Assembly: GCF_014656375.1 (NCBI RefSeq)
Contig: NZ_BNCH01000002.1
Coordinates: 577,414-641,413 of the forward strand
From: Aliiroseovarius zhejiangensis
Lineage (GTDB): Bacteria > Pseudomonadota > Alphaproteobacteria > Rhodobacterales > Rhodobacteraceae
Length of the DNA stretch: 64,000 nt
Direction: 5' to 3'
Shown piece by piece: positions 17,257 through 26,656 of this stretch; the stretch's first letter is position 1; every line of letters starts with the position of its first letter. The notes below the pieces were generated by a model. It did not search any database and was not told where the DNA came from. It worked only from the letters and a program-made list of their open reading frames with translations. Made by a program: the position numbers and the translations under genes.

Positions 17257-18080
17257 CCCCCCAGGAACGACCGGCGCACGTCGGGGTCGGCCAGCAGCTC
17301 TTTGCCCGATCCGGTATGCGCGTTGGCGCCCTGCACCAGAACATAGCCTTTATCCGCAATCTCAAGCGCTTGTCGGGCGTTTTGTTCGACCATCAGGATG
17401 GAAATGCCGGTGCGCGCGACTTCGATGATCCGGTCGAAAAGCTCGTCCATCACGATGGGGCTGACGCCCGCGGTGGGTTCATCCAGCATCAGAACCTTGG
17501 GCTTGGTCATCAGGGCGCGCCCCACCGCCACCTGCTGCCGCTGACCACCCGACAGCTCGCCCGCCGCCTGATTGCGCTTTTCATGCAGGATCGGGAACAG
17601 CTCATAGACCTGATCCATGGTGCCGGAAATGTCGTCCTCGCGGATGAAGGCCCCCATTTCGAGGTTTTCCTTCACCGTCATAGAGGTGAAGATATTCTGC
17701 GTCTGCGGCACAAACCCCATGCCCTTATGGACACGCGCCTGAGGCGACAGGTCGGTGATGTCTTCACCATCCAGCCGGACCGAGCCCTGGCGCAGGTTCA
17801 GCATCCCGAAGACGGCCTTCATGCCGGTGGATTTGCCCGCGCCATTTGGGCCGACGATCACCGCAATCTCGCCCTTGTCCACGGCAATGGTGCAGTCATG
17901 CAGGATATCGGGGCCGTTCTTCCCATAGCCGCCGGTCATGCTGTCACCGATCAGAAAGGCATCGCCCGTGTGCATCTGGTGCCCGGTGCCCGAGCTTGGG
18001 GTCAGCGTGCCCTGACCCTTGGGATTGACGATCGAGGCATCCTTGTTGCCACGCTCGTCCTGATAGGGGTTCCCGCTCAT
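17253..18080 (-). CDS. livF: Branched-chain amino acid-type ABC transporter ATPase LivF
   Basis: 275 residues. Complete ABC ATPase: Walker A GPNGAGKST at residues 77-85, signature LSGGQRQQVAVGRAL near residue 175, Walker B VLMLDEPTAGVSP near residue 195. Walker A sits about 40 residues later than in ordinary LivF because of a hydrophilic N-terminal extension (GNPYQDERGNKDAS...). The upstream livG stop overlaps this start by four bases, which supports the long form. It powers the permeases together with LivG. Confidence 0.93.
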   Translation of the reverse strand: MSGNPYQDERGNKDASIVNPKGQGTLTPSSGTGHQMHTGDAFLIGDSMTGGYGKNGPDILHDCTIAVDKGEIAVIVGPNGAGKSTGMKAVFGMLNLRQGSVRLDGEDITDLSPQARVHKGMGFVPQTQNIFTSMTVKENLEMGAFIREDDISGTMDQVYELFPILHEKRNQAAGELSGGQRQQVAVGRALMTKPKVLMLDEPTAGVSPIVMDELFDRIIEVARTGISILMVEQNARQALEIADKGYVLVQGANAHTGSGKELLADPDVRRSFLGG

Positions 18081-18859
18081 GCGCCCACTTTGTCCTTGTT
18101 TTTCAATCCGGTGCCCAGATAGGCCTCGATCACGTGTTCGTTGGCCTTGATCTCGTCCAATGTGCCCTCGGCCAGCACCTTGCCTTCGGCCATGCAGATC
18201 ACCGGATCACAGATCTTCTCGATGAAATCCATGTCATGTTCGATCACGACGAATGTATAGCCGCGTTCTTGGTTCAGGCGTTTGATGGCGTCGGCGATGG
18301 TGTAAAGCAGGGTGCGGTTCACGCCTGCGCCGACCTCGTCCAGAAAGACGATCCGCGCATCGACCATCATCGTGCGGCCCAGTTCCAGCAGCTTTTTCTG
18401 ACCGCCCGAAATCTCGCCCGCCCGCAGGTCCGCGATATGGGAAATGGTCAGAAATTCAAGCACTTCATCGGCCTTGGCACGCAGGGCGCGTTCTTCGTCG
18501 GCGATCCGTTTGCGGCCAAACCACGTGTTCCAGAGCTGTTCGCCCGACTGACCGCCCGGCACCATCATCAGGTTTTCGCGACAGGTCATCGACCCGAATT
18601 CATGTGCGATCTGGAAAGTGCGCAGAAGCCCCTTGTGAAACAGCTCGTGCGGCGGCAGGCCTGTGATGTCCTCGCCCGCCATGGTGATGCGGCCCGAGGT
18701 CGGGGGCAGCACCCCGGCAATCACGTTGAACAATGTCGTTTTACCCGCGCCGTTCGGGCCGATTAATCCCGTGATCGAGCGTTCCTCGATCCGCATCGTC
18801 GCGCCGTCCACCGCGTGAAAACCGCCAAAATGCTTGTGAACGTCTTCGATGACGATCAT
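18077..18859 (-). CDS. livG: Branched-chain amino acid-type ABC transporter ATPase LivG
   Basis: 260 residues with Walker [10 protein letters not shown] near residue 35, [16 protein letters not shown] near residue 150 and Walker [15 protein letters not shown]. In the last, the usual Pro after Glu is replaced by Val, a deviation also worth noting for its partner interface. ATG 18859 is chosen over an upstream in-frame ATG at 18946 because GAGAGGGGACAG lies just before it and the longer version would run through the terminator hairpin. Confidence 0.93.
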   Translation of the reverse strand: MIVIEDVHKHFGGFHAVDGATMRIEERSITGLIGPNGAGKTTLFNVIAGVLPPTSGRITMAGEDITGLPPHELFHKGLLRTFQIAHEFGSMTCRENLMMVPGGQSGEQLWNTWFGRKRIADEERALRAKADEVLEFLTISHIADLRAGEISGGQKKLLELGRTMMVDARIVFLDEVGAGVNRTLLYTIADAIKRLNQERGYTFVVIEHDMDFIEKICDPVICMAEGKVLAEGTLDEIKANEHVIEAYLGTGLKNKDKVGA

Positions 18860-18903
18860 GTCTGTCCCCTCTCGCAACCGGAAGTAGGCCGCTTTTCTTA
18901 CCA

Positions 18904-18932
18904 AAACAGCCCGGACGTGATCCGGGCTGTTT
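18904..18932 (-). terminator. Hairpin between livK and livG (attenuating terminator or 3'-end stabiliser)
   Basis: Perfect 12-bp stem AAACAGCCCGGA with TCCGGGCTGTTT around a 5-base loop, followed on the minus strand by TTTTGG. It lies 21 bases after the livK stop and 45 bases before livG. Confidence 0.75.
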
Positions 18933-18952
18933 CGTTGTTCATGCAAGGTCGA

Positions 18953-20137
18953 TTAGTGGAATTTCACCGCCTCGATGGCGCCGCCCTTGATCTCGATCTC
19001 GCGATAGCTGCCGCCGCTTTCACCGGGGCCGATCAGTTCCACGTCGGAACCGCCGACATAGTCGATGTCACCGCCACCGGCGAGGATCTCAAGCGCCTTG
19101 CCCAGTTCGCCCGGACCGATGGGTTCACCGGGGGCGTTGGCCACCATGGTCACGGCTTCCGCGACAGCCGCGCCGTCGGTCGATCCGGCCGCCTGCATGG
19201 CCAGAAGCAGCACTGCGGCGCTGTCATAGCCTTCCTTGGCATAGGGCGAAGTGCCGTCGATCCCGGCGGCTGCCAGCATTTCTTCCAGCTTGCCCGCGCC
19301 GTCATTGGCCGAGCTGGGGTGCTGACCGAAGCTGCCGTCGATCGAGTCGCCGAATTTCTGGGTCAGGATGTCCGAGACCATGCCGTCGGGCAGGACGAAA
19401 GTGTCAAACGCACCAGTGTCCAGCGCGCCCTGGATGATGCCCGAACCGCCCTGGTCCGAATACCCGGCGACGACAAGCGCCTGGCCACCGGCAGAGGCCA
19501 GCGCGCCCACCTCGGCGGAATAGTCGGCCTTGCCTTCCTCGTGGGCGGCATTGATGGTCACGGTGCCACCGGCCGCTTCAAACGCCGCCGCGAAGCTGTC
19601 GGCCAGACCTTTGCCATAGTCGTTGTTGGTATAGGTCACGGCCACTTCGTTGATGCCGCGGCTGGTGATGATGTCGGCCATGATTTCACCCTGACGCGCA
19701 TCCGACGGGGCCATGCGGAAGAACAGCCCGTTGTCCTCGATGGTCGACAGGCCCGGCGACGTGGCCGAGGGCGAGATCTGCACGATGCCGTTGGGCAGCG
19801 CCACGCTGGTCAGAACCGCGCCGGTCGCACCCGAACACATCGCGCCCACGATGCCGGCAACGCCGTCACCGGTGACCAGACGTTCAGCGGCGGCGGTGGC
19901 AGCGGCAGCATCGACACAGGTTGAATCACCGCGCACGGCGGTCACGGTGGACCCTTCCATGAATAGGCCCGAATCGTTGATTTCGGCGATCGCCAGTTCC
20001 GCGCCGCCCGCGATATGCGGGGCCAGCGATTCAAGCGGGCCGGTGAAGCCCAGAAGCACACCCACCTTGATGTCGTCTGCAAAGGCCGCGCCGCTCATCA
20101 ATGCGCTGGCGGCGGTGGCCATAAGAATCTTTTTCAT
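18953..20137 (-). CDS. livK: Branched-chain amino acid-type ABC transporter substrate-binding protein
   Basis: 394 residues. Signal peptide KKILMATAASALMSGAAFA (cleavage before DDIKVG) followed by a type I periplasmic-binding fold (GVLLGFTGPLESLAPHIAGG near the mature N-terminus, GAMCSGATGAVLTSVALPNG near residue 120, VTYTNNDYGKGLADSFAAAF near residue 170). It is the first gene of the minus-strand LIV operon and is separated from livG by a stable hairpin, so more receptor than transporter is expected. The ligand is not deducible; family members bind Leu/Ile/Val, amides or urea. Confidence 0.92.
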   Translation of the reverse strand: MKKILMATAASALMSGAAFADDIKVGVLLGFTGPLESLAPHIAGGAELAIAEINDSGLFMEGSTVTAVRGDSTCVDAAAATAAAERLVTGDGVAGIVGAMCSGATGAVLTSVALPNGIVQISPSATSPGLSTIEDNGLFFRMAPSDARQGEIMADIITSRGINEVAVTYTNNDYGKGLADSFAAAFEAAGGTVTINAAHEEGKADYSAEVGALASAGGQALVVAGYSDQGGSGIIQGALDTGAFDTFVLPDGMVSDILTQKFGDSIDGSFGQHPSSANDGAGKLEEMLAAAGIDGTSPYAKEGYDSAAVLLLAMQAAGSTDGAAVAEAVTMVANAPGEPIGPGELGKALEILAGGGDIDYVGGSDVELIGPGESGGSYREIEIKGGAIEAVKFH

Positions 20138-20235
20138 GTTTTTTCTCCCAGTTGGAAAATTCCGAAGCCGAGCCTAGGCAAGCCCACCGGAAAAGAAAAG
20201 GCCCAAGCGTGACCCACGCACAAAAAGGCGCCACG

Positions 20236-20742
20236 TCAAGCGGCAGCCTCCGGACGGGGCAGGGCATAATAGATGCTGTCGCACCATTCCCCGTTGACCT
20301 GCAACGTGTTTTCGGCGTGCCCCGTCACCTGAAACCCCAACCCGTCCAGCAGCCGGGCCGAGGCGATGTTGCGCGGGTCGATTTCGGCGGTGATCCTGTC
20401 GATCCCCGGATGCCGGTCCCAGGCGGCACCCAAGACGGCCAGAAGGGCTTCGCGCCCCAACCCCTTGCCCCAGTGATCGGGATGCAGGATGTATCCCAAC
20501 TCGGCAATCCGCCACAGACCCGCCTTGCCGATCACCCGGCCTTCATGCGCGACGACATATTCCAGCCCGGTGGCCCTGTGCGAGCGGATCATGCCGTCCA
20601 GCACCTGCTGCGTTCGGGAATGTTGGGTATGGGCCGGGTGGCTCCAGTAACGCATGGCGTCGGGGTGGGCGAAGACCGCGTGCAGATCGTCCAGATCGTC
20701 CTGTCGCGGAGCGCGCAGGCACAGCCGGTCGGTGCGGATCAT
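20236..20742 (-). CDS. GNAT-family N-acetyltransferase
   Basis: 168 residues of the RimJ/RimL-like acetyltransferase type: it begins IRTDRLCLRAPRQDDLDDL, has the acetyl-CoA loop HPDHWGKGLGREAL near residue 90 (Q/RxxGxG/A-like) and RLLDGLGFQVTG near residue 135. Substrate unknown (protein N-terminus or small amine). Its start overlaps the stop of the upstream GlxA-type regulator by four bases, so both are read from one transcript. A 98-base spacer separates it from livK. Confidence 0.85.
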   Translation of the reverse strand: MIRTDRLCLRAPRQDDLDDLHAVFAHPDAMRYWSHPAHTQHSRTQQVLDGMIRSHRATGLEYVVAHEGRVIGKAGLWRIAELGYILHPDHWGKGLGREALLAVLGAAWDRHPGIDRITAEIDPRNIASARLLDGLGFQVTGHAENTLQVNGEWCDSIYYALPRPEAAA

Positions 20743-21728
20743 GGTGCCACGCGCGTGGCGTGGCTGCCGCGTTCACGATACGGTGTCGTATCGTAATGCG
20801 ACCGATAGCATTTCGAGAAATGCGAGGGGCTTGAGAAGCCGCAGGCCAGCGCCACGTTGATCACGCTCATATCCGTCTGCATCAGCAGGTTGCGCGCCTT
20901 TTGCAGGCGCAACTCCATGTAATACCGCTTGGGCGAGCGGTTCAGATAGCGGCGAAACAGGCGTTCCAGCTGCCGTGTGGACAGGCCCACATCAGCGGCC
21001 AGGATCGAAGGTGAAATCGGCTCTTCGATATTGGCTTCCATCTTCTGGATCACTTCGCTGAGCTTCGGATGCCGCACGCCGATCCGGGTGGGCACCGACA
21101 GGCGCTGGGTGTCGCGATCGGTGCGGATCGAGGTATAGATCTGTTGATCCGCGACGATGTTGGCGATGTCCTCGCCATGTTCATCCGCGATCAGTTTCAA
21201 CATCAGGTCAATCGACGATGTGCCGCCCGCCGCCGTCATGATGTTGCCGTCAATCACGAAGACCCGCTTGGTCAGGTCGACCTCGTCAAAGGCTTCGGCG
21301 AAGCTGTCATGGTTTTCCCAATGGATCGTCGCGCGCTTGTCGTTCAGAAGCCCGGCCTTGGCGATCACATGGGCCGCGGTGCACAGGCCCGCGATCTTGA
21401 CCCCGCGCCGGGCCTCGCGGCGCAACCAGTTCAGAAGTTTCGTCGTGCAATGGCTCTGCACATCGACGCCCGAGCAGATGACCACGCAGTCTTCACGCTT
21501 CAGCTCTACCAGGTCACTGTCCAGGTTGAACGAGGTGCCCGCCGATGACGTGATCGTCTGGCCGCCTTCACCCATCAGAACCCATTCGTACAACCGCCGC
21601 CCGGCAGCCCGGTTGGCGATGCGCAGCGCATCTATGGCGCCCGCGAAGCTGAGCAGGGTGAAGCCTTCGACCAACACGAAGACGAAACGGCGCGGGGCCG
21701 TCGTTGCGGGTGTTGGGTCTTTCGTCAT
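20739..21728 (-). CDS. GlxA-family transcriptional regulator (DJ-1/PfpI domain plus AraC HTH)
   Basis: 329 residues. The N-terminal glutamine amidotransferase-like domain (RFVFVLVEGFTLLSFAGAID, VVICSGVDVQSH) has the nucleophile-elbow-like AGLCTAAHVIA near residue 125. The C-terminal AraC helix-turn-helix runs from about 225 (ISPSILAADVGLSTRQLERL, then VALACGFSSPSHFSKCYR). Regulators of this type control choline, carnitine, arginine or glycine-betaine use. ATG 21728 has GACGAGGTGA upstream; the frame extends further, but without family similarity. It is co-transcribed with the GNAT gene, suggesting the acetyltransferase belongs to its response. Confidence 0.87.
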   Translation of the reverse strand: MTKDPTPATTAPRRFVFVLVEGFTLLSFAGAIDALRIANRAAGRRLYEWVLMGEGGQTITSSAGTSFNLDSDLVELKREDCVVICSGVDVQSHCTTKLLNWLRREARRGVKIAGLCTAAHVIAKAGLLNDKRATIHWENHDSFAEAFDEVDLTKRVFVIDGNIMTAAGGTSSIDLMLKLIADEHGEDIANIVADQQIYTSIRTDRDTQRLSVPTRIGVRHPKLSEVIQKMEANIEEPISPSILAADVGLSTRQLERLFRRYLNRSPKRYYMELRLQKARNLLMQTDMSVINVALACGFSSPSHFSKCYRSHYDTTPYRERGSHATRVAP

Positions 21729-21910
21729 CCGAGTCACCTCGTCCAAGAGGGGTTTCAATGTGGTTGCGGGGGACCACATCAGGTTTGCGCGCCTGCGACA
21801 AGGGTGAAACAACAGGGCGAAAACGCGCGGCGTCTGTCCTGAGGGGGGCCATCGGGGCAGAGCGGTCTGCCAGAACAGTAAACCGACCCGCGCGTATTCC
21901 ATAACGGTAA

Positions 21911-21964
21911 TTGCACGTGACCGCCGACCGCGTTAGAAGATGGGCTTCACCCCGCAACTGCGGG
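21911..21964 (+). promoter_or_regulatory. Candidate promoter and short hairpin leader of the DAHP synthase gene
   Basis: TTGCAC (21911-21916), 17-base spacer, TAGAAG (21934-21939), then a hairpin CCCGCA-ac-TGCGGG (21951-21964) just before the ribosome-binding site. Weak -10; tentative. Confidence 0.3.
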
Positions 21965-21989
21965 AAACCATGCAAGACGGAGCAATGAC

Positions 21990-23363
21990 ATGACGCAGTG
22001 GGACAAGTCGGCCTGGCGCAAGAAGCCACGGGTGCAGATGCCTGACTATACCGATGCGGCCAAACTGGCCGAGGTCGAGGCACAGCTTGCGAAATATCCT
22101 CCGCTGGTCTTTGCGGGCGAAGCAATGCGCCTGCGCGCCCAGCTTGGCCGGGCCTCTCGCGGGGAAGCGTTTCTGTTGCAGGGTGGGGATTGTGCCGAAA
22201 GTTTCTCGGATTTCTCGGCCGACGCGATCCGCGATACGTTCAAGGTGATGCTGCAAATGGCGATGGTGCTGACCTATGGGGCGAAAGTGCCGGTCATCAA
22301 GGTTGGCCGCATGGCCGGACAGTTCGCCAAGCCGCGCTCGGCCCCGACCGAAACCGTCGGCGGGGTTGAACTGCCCAGCTATCGCGGTGACATCATCAAC
22401 GAGCTTGATTTCTCTGAGGCAGCGCGCATTCCCGACCCGCAGAAGATGCTGCAGGCTTATACGCAAGCCGCCGCGACCCTGAACCTGCTGCGTGCCTTTT
22501 CGACCGGCGGTCTGGCGGATGTGCATAAGGTGCACAGCTGGACGCTTGGCTTCACTGAAAGCGACGAGGCCGAGAAATACCGCGAAATGGCCGAGCGTAT
22601 TCAGGACACGCTGGATTTCATGCGCGCCGCCGGCGTCGACAGCGACCGGGCGCACACGTTGCAGACGGTCGATTTCTATACCTCGCATGAAGGGCTGCTG
22701 CTGGAATACGAAGAAGCGTTGACCCGTCTGGATTCCACTACCGGCAAGACGGTGGCAGGCTCGGGCCACATGCTGTGGATCGGCGATCGCACCCGCCAGC
22801 CCGATGGCGCGCATGTGGAGTTCTGCCGCGGCGTGGTGAACCCCATCGGACTGAAATGCGGACCGACCACAACGGCTGAGGATCTGAAGATTCTGATGGC
22901 CAAGCTGAACCCGAACAACGATGCCGGTCGTCTGACCCTGATCGCACGTTTCGGGGCAGGGAAAGTGGCCGAGCATTTGCCGCGCCTGATTCAGACCGTG
23001 AAAGACGAAGGCGCCAATGTCGTCTGGTCCTGCGATCCGATGCATGGCAACACGATCAAGTCGGCAACCGGCTACAAGACCCGGCCCTTCGATTCCGTGC
23101 TGAAAGAAGTGCAGGAGTTCTTTGCTGTCCACAAAGCCGAGGGCACCATCCCCGGTGGCGTGCATTTCGAAATGACAGGCGCCGATGTGACGGAATGCAC
23201 CGGCGGCGTGCGCGCCGTCACGGACGAGGATCTGTCGGACCGCTATCACACCGCCTGCGATCCGCGCCTCAATGCCAGCCAGTCTCTGGAACTGGCGTTT
23301 CTGGTGGCCGAGGAACTTTCCTCCATGCGCAGCGAGGATGCCGCCGCCATCAAAGCGGGCTGA
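21990..23363 (+). CDS. Class II 3-deoxy-7-phosphoheptulonate (DAHP) synthase
   Basis: 457 residues. Condenses phosphoenolpyruvate and erythrose 4-phosphate, the entry step to chorismate and aromatic amino acids. It is the plant-like class II form: [11 protein letters not shown] at the start, [16 protein letters not shown] near residue 45, [15 protein letters not shown] near residue 65 (metal Cys), [14 protein letters not shown] near residue 345 and [15 protein letters not shown] near residue 390. The window also carries aroK, aroB and aroQ, at separate sites. A strong terminator follows. Confidence 0.95.
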   Translation: MTQWDKSAWRKKPRVQMPDYTDAAKLAEVEAQLAKYPPLVFAGEAMRLRAQLGRASRGEAFLLQGGDCAESFSDFSADAIRDTFKVMLQMAMVLTYGAKVPVIKVGRMAGQFAKPRSAPTETVGGVELPSYRGDIINELDFSEAARIPDPQKMLQAYTQAAATLNLLRAFSTGGLADVHKVHSWTLGFTESDEAEKYREMAERIQDTLDFMRAAGVDSDRAHTLQTVDFYTSHEGLLLEYEEALTRLDSTTGKTVAGSGHMLWIGDRTRQPDGAHVEFCRGVVNPIGLKCGPTTTAEDLKILMAKLNPNNDAGRLTLIARFGAGKVAEHLPRLIQTVKDEGANVVWSCDPMHGNTIKSATGYKTRPFDSVLKEVQEFFAVHKAEGTIPGGVHFEMTGADVTECTGGVRAVTDEDLSDRYHTACDPRLNASQSLELAFLVAEELSSMRSEDAAAIKAG

Positions 23364-23414
23364 CCGTCTTGGCCGGATCATCGCAACCGGATCAATCAAA
23401 GCCAGATCAAACAG

Positions 23415-23444
23415 AAAACCCCGGTCCAGACGGCCGGGGTTTTT
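23415..23444 (+). terminator. Rho-independent terminator after the DAHP synthase gene
   Basis: Stem AAAACCCCGG (23415-23424) with CCGGGGTTTT (23434-23443), 9-base loop, T-run at the 3' side. The A-run on the other side could also serve the convergent PAS gene. Confidence 0.85.
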
Positions 23445-23465
23445 CGTGTCTTTTGGCGCGGGGCC

Positions 23466-24326
23466 TCAGTCCTGTTTGACCAGCCGCAAATGCCCCCCCG
23501 GGCGCATCGGTGGTTCGATCTGCATCGAAGATGATGCACCGTGAAAACTTGCCGCCAGTTCGGCCAGACCGGGCACCGGAATGCCGCGCGCGTCCGAGGG
23601 GCGCATGATATGCCCTTCGCTTTTGCGGTCCCGCGTCGGTCGGATATCGACGCGGGTCACATCCGGCTTTTCGTCACCCGCCGGGACCGCCGCATCAGCG
23701 CCGCGAATATCCCAGTATCCGGGGCGGGACAGAGTGTCTTGCCGCGGGCGCGACCTGCGGGCTTGGCCGTGGGGGCCGGGCATCGTCAGAGGGCGGATGT
23801 CAAGATTGCGCACGCGGAAGCGCTGCGGACCGCGACCCTGCGCGCCATCGACCTGAAACCCGCCAAGAACACGGGTGACGTTGCTGTGAATGTCCTTCAG
23901 CGGCAACAGGATCAACTGGGCGTCCAGCGTCTTGTGAAACAGCTTGCTTTCGCTTTGCAGGGTCAGGCTGACCTCGGCAGGGGTGGTGAATACGCTTTCC
24001 AGCGCCTCCTGCACCTCATCGCGGGCATCTGGCGTGAACAGGGCGCTCAGGGGCATCCCGCGCACCTCCATCGACAGGGTGTCGCTGATATGCTGGCCCG
24101 CCAGCCGGATGCGCGCATGGCCCGGCGCGATCCGTTCCAGGATCATGGCATGGGCCAGGTTCTCTCCGATGCCGCGGGGGTCCACGTCGCCACGCGTGGG
24201 CATCAGTCGACCGTTTCGCAAGGCGTGCCAGTATGCTTCAATCTGAGCGATGGCGGGAAATTTGATCGTGCGCCGGGCGGCTGCCAGCGCGATCACATTG
24301 CCATCTTTGAGGTATTCAATCTTCAT
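23466..24326 (-). CDS. PAS-domain protein (PAS_5 type)
   Basis: 286 residues. The first 165 or so form one PAS_5-like sensor domain (FPAIAQIEAYWHALRNGRLM, RGIGENLAHAMILERIAPGH, ALFTPDARDEVQEALESVF); the rest is a low-complexity, Arg/Pro-rich tail with no enzyme domain. In Caulobacter a stand-alone PAS protein of this general kind (MopJ) tunes CtrA activity and motility. Kinship here is inference, but a full CtrA-box sequence lies 149 bases upstream. It converges on the DAHP synthase gene. Confidence 0.75.
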   Translation of the reverse strand: MKIEYLKDGNVIALAAARRTIKFPAIAQIEAYWHALRNGRLMPTRGDVDPRGIGENLAHAMILERIAPGHARIRLAGQHISDTLSMEVRGMPLSALFTPDARDEVQEALESVFTTPAEVSLTLQSESKLFHKTLDAQLILLPLKDIHSNVTRVLGGFQVDGAQGRGPQRFRVRNLDIRPLTMPGPHGQARRSRPRQDTLSRPGYWDIRGADAAVPAGDEKPDVTRVDIRPTRDRKSEGHIMRPSDARGIPVPGLAELAASFHGASSSMQIEPPMRPGGHLRLVKQD

Positions 24327-24474
24327 CTTCGCGTCCCAGGAGTTGAAACGATTTTAATAAAATGTGTCGTAACCAGCGAGCTTGTTCAAATTGTGACCGT
24401 TTGTTAACGATTGGAAGGATAATCCTTACCGATGTCTTAATATGTCACATTCCTCTCGAAATTGGCATAAAAAC

Positions 24475-24489
24475 TTAACGAATGGTTAA
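24475..24489 (-). promoter_or_regulatory. CtrA-box sequence TTAA-N7-TTAA
   Basis: TTAA (24475-24478), 7 bases, TTAA (24486-24489). Read on the minus strand it begins TTAACCAT, the Caulobacter-type half-site. It lies between the divergent PAS gene (start 24326) and yicC (start 24496). A 13-bp palindrome AAGGAT-A-ATCCTT (24415-24427) and another TTAA (24404) lie in the same spacer. Confidence 0.55.
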
Positions 24490-24495
24490 TGCTAC

Positions 24496-25389
24496 ATGCC
24501 ACATTCCATGACAGGCTTCGCAAGCATCGCAGCCGAAGACGAAGGCTGCAACTGGGTCTGGGATCTTCGATCGGTCAATGCGCGGGGGCTGGATATCAAG
24601 ATACGGCTGCCCGACTGGCTGGGCGGGTTGGAGGAGCCGCTCCGCAAGGCGCTGAAGGCGTCGGTGGCACGTGGCAATGTATCAGTCAGCCTGAAAATCA
24701 CCCGCCGCGACGAGGCCGGACAGTCCGCGATCAACCCCGACGGGTTGGAACGCGCCCTAGCTCAGTTGACGGCCATCGCCGCCGAGGCAGAAGCCCGTGG
24801 CCTTAGGGTCGCACCCGTGCAACCCTCTGATATTGCAGGGATGCGTGGTGTTCTGGAACAACGGGCCATGACCGACGAAGACACCGCCCCGCTGTTGACC
24901 CGGCTGGCGAAGGACATTCCCCCATTGATCAGCCAGTTTCAGGCCTCGCGCGCGCAGGAAGGGGCGGCATTGACGCACCTTCTGTCCCAACAGATCGACA
25001 ATGTCGCGCAGCTTGTCACCGCTGCCGAAGGCGTACTTCCCGCCCGTCAGGACGCACAGGTCGCGGGGTTGCAGGCGGCTCTTGCCCGCGTGCTAGACAA
25101 CAGCGACGGCGCCGACCCCGATCGTGTTCAGCAAGAACTTGCCATTCTGGCCGTCAAAACCGATGTGCGCGAGGAAATCGACCGCCTGAAAGCCCATATC
25201 GACGCCGCGCGAAGCCACCTGACGTCGGAGCAACCGGTGGGCCGAAAGCTGGACTTTCTGATGCAGGAGTTCAACCGCGAGGCCAACACCCTGTGCTCCA
25301 AGGCGCAGTTCAAGGAATTGACCACCATCGGCCTTGACCTGAAGCACGTCATAGATCAGATGCGCGAACAGGTTCAGAACGTGGAGTAA
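24496..25389 (+). CDS. YicC family protein (endoribonuclease-like)
   Basis: 297 residues. The N-terminus [13 protein letters not shown] and [20 protein letters not shown] match the YicC N-domain; the C-terminal DUF1732 part has [20 protein letters not shown] and [19 protein letters not shown]. coli YicC is linked to RNA turnover and stationary-phase survival. ATG 24496 gives the expected M(x)SMTGFA start, although no good Shine-Dalgarno is visible and a CtrA-box lies right before it. gmk follows after 4 bases, a conserved yicC-gmk pair. Confidence 0.92.
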   Translation: MPHSMTGFASIAAEDEGCNWVWDLRSVNARGLDIKIRLPDWLGGLEEPLRKALKASVARGNVSVSLKITRRDEAGQSAINPDGLERALAQLTAIAAEAEARGLRVAPVQPSDIAGMRGVLEQRAMTDEDTAPLLTRLAKDIPPLISQFQASRAQEGAALTHLLSQQIDNVAQLVTAAEGVLPARQDAQVAGLQAALARVLDNSDGADPDRVQQELAILAVKTDVREEIDRLKAHIDAARSHLTSEQPVGRKLDFLMQEFNREANTLCSKAQFKELTTIGLDLKHVIDQMREQVQNVE

Positions 25390-25393
25390 CAAT

Positions 25394-26038
25394 ATGTCCG
25401 ACAGGCGCGGCCTACTTATCATCCTGTCGTCGCCCTCGGGCGCGGGAAAATCGACACTGGCGCGGCGGTTGATGGAATGGGATCCGACGCTCAGCTTTTC
25501 CGTTTCGGCCACCACCCGCGCGCCGCGTGAGGGCGAGGTGGACGGCCAGCATTACCATTTCGTGGACGAGCCCAGGTTCAAAGAGATGGTGATACAGGGC
25601 GAGATGCTGGAACACGCCCACGTTTTCGGCAATTTCTATGGCTCGCCGTCCGAGCCCGTGCGCCGCGCGATCGAGGCCGGACGCGACGTGCTGTTCGACG
25701 TGGATTGGCAGGGCGAGGTGCAGATACGGAACTCTTCGCTCGCCTCGCACTCGCTGTCGATCTTCATCTTGCCGCCCTCGATCAAGGAATTGCGCGCGCG
25801 GCTGGTGGGGCGCGGGCAGGACGACGAAGCCACAATCGCAAAGCGGATGCAGAAAAGCTGGGACGAGATCAGCCACTGGGGCAGCTATGACTATGTGCTG
25901 ATCAATGACGATCTGGACCAAACCGCCGAACGCCTGATCACCATCGTCGAAGCCACCCGTCAGCGCCGCAATCAGCAACCGGGATTGTTGAACCATGTCC
26001 GTAAGTTGCAGGCCGAATTTGAAGAGGGAAACCAATGA
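25394..26038 (+). CDS. gmk: Guanylate kinase
   Basis: 214 residues. Phosphorylates GMP to GDP with ATP. P-loop [15 protein letters not shown] (residues 12-26), GMP-binding [20 protein letters not shown] near residue 38, and lid [19 protein letters not shown] near residue 153. The ATG sits 4 bases after yicC. Its stop codon overlaps by four bases with the start of the downstream gamma carbonic anhydrase gene, making a yicC-gmk-gammaCA transcription unit. Confidence 0.96.
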   Translation: MSDRRGLLIILSSPSGAGKSTLARRLMEWDPTLSFSVSATTRAPREGEVDGQHYHFVDEPRFKEMVIQGEMLEHAHVFGNFYGSPSEPVRRAIEAGRDVLFDVDWQGEVQIRNSSLASHSLSIFILPPSIKELRARLVGRGQDDEATIAKRMQKSWDEISHWGSYDYVLINDDLDQTAERLITIVEATRQRRNQQPGLLNHVRKLQAEFEEGNQ

Positions 26039-26559
26039 TCTATGAACTGGACGGGATCGCCCCCGAGATTGCCGAGGATGTCTTTGTTGCCGCCGATGCC
26101 AATGTCATCGGAAGGGTGGAAATTGGGGCCAAGGCCTCGGTCTGGTTCGGGACAACGATTCGTGGTGACAACGAACAAATCTCCATCGGAGCGGGCACGA
26201 ATGTGCAGGAAAACAGCGTCTTTCACACCGATCTGGGCTTCCCGCTGACCATCGGCGCGAATGTGACCGTCGGCCACAAAGTGCTGCTGCATGGCTGCAC
26301 CATCGGAGACAACACCTTGATCGGCATGAATGCCACCGTGATGAACGGCGCGGTGATCGGCAAGAACTGCCTGATCGGGGCAGGGGCCTTGGTGACGGAA
26401 GGCAAGGAAATCCCCGACGGATCCATGGTTCTGGGCGCGCCGGGTAAAGTTGTGCGCGAGCTGGATGCTGCGGCGATCAAAGGGATCGAGGCGTCTGCGG
26501 TGCATTATCAGCAGAATGCGGCACGGTTTTTGACGGGGTTGAAGGGGGTTGGTGGATAA
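26035..26559 (+). CDS. Gamma carbonic anhydrase family protein
   Basis: 174 residues of left-handed beta-helix hexapeptide repeats ([19 protein letters not shown]..., [20 protein letters not shown]) with a C-terminal helix. Metal-ligand histidines typical of the family are in SVFHTDLG and [10 protein letters not shown]. Such proteins (YrdA/PaaY-like) bind zinc; many have weak or no carbonic anhydrase activity. It overlaps gmk by four bases. The DUF1801 gene that follows has a different base composition. Confidence 0.88.
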   Translation: MIYELDGIAPEIAEDVFVAADANVIGRVEIGAKASVWFGTTIRGDNEQISIGAGTNVQENSVFHTDLGFPLTIGANVTVGHKVLLHGCTIGDNTLIGMNATVMNGAVIGKNCLIGAGALVTEGKEIPDGSMVLGAPGKVVRELDAAAIKGIEASAVHYQQNAARFLTGLKGVGG

Positions 26560-26656
26560 AGGGCCTCGGCTGCAGCGAGCCGATCGCCTCGGATACCGGA
26601 TCGCTCGAACTTCGGCATGGCTTCGGGACTGGCCCGGTCTATGCTATGTTTTAGTT

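Noticed and set aside
21933..23399. 488-codon minus-strand frame
   Set aside because: Mirror of the class II DAHP synthase gene.
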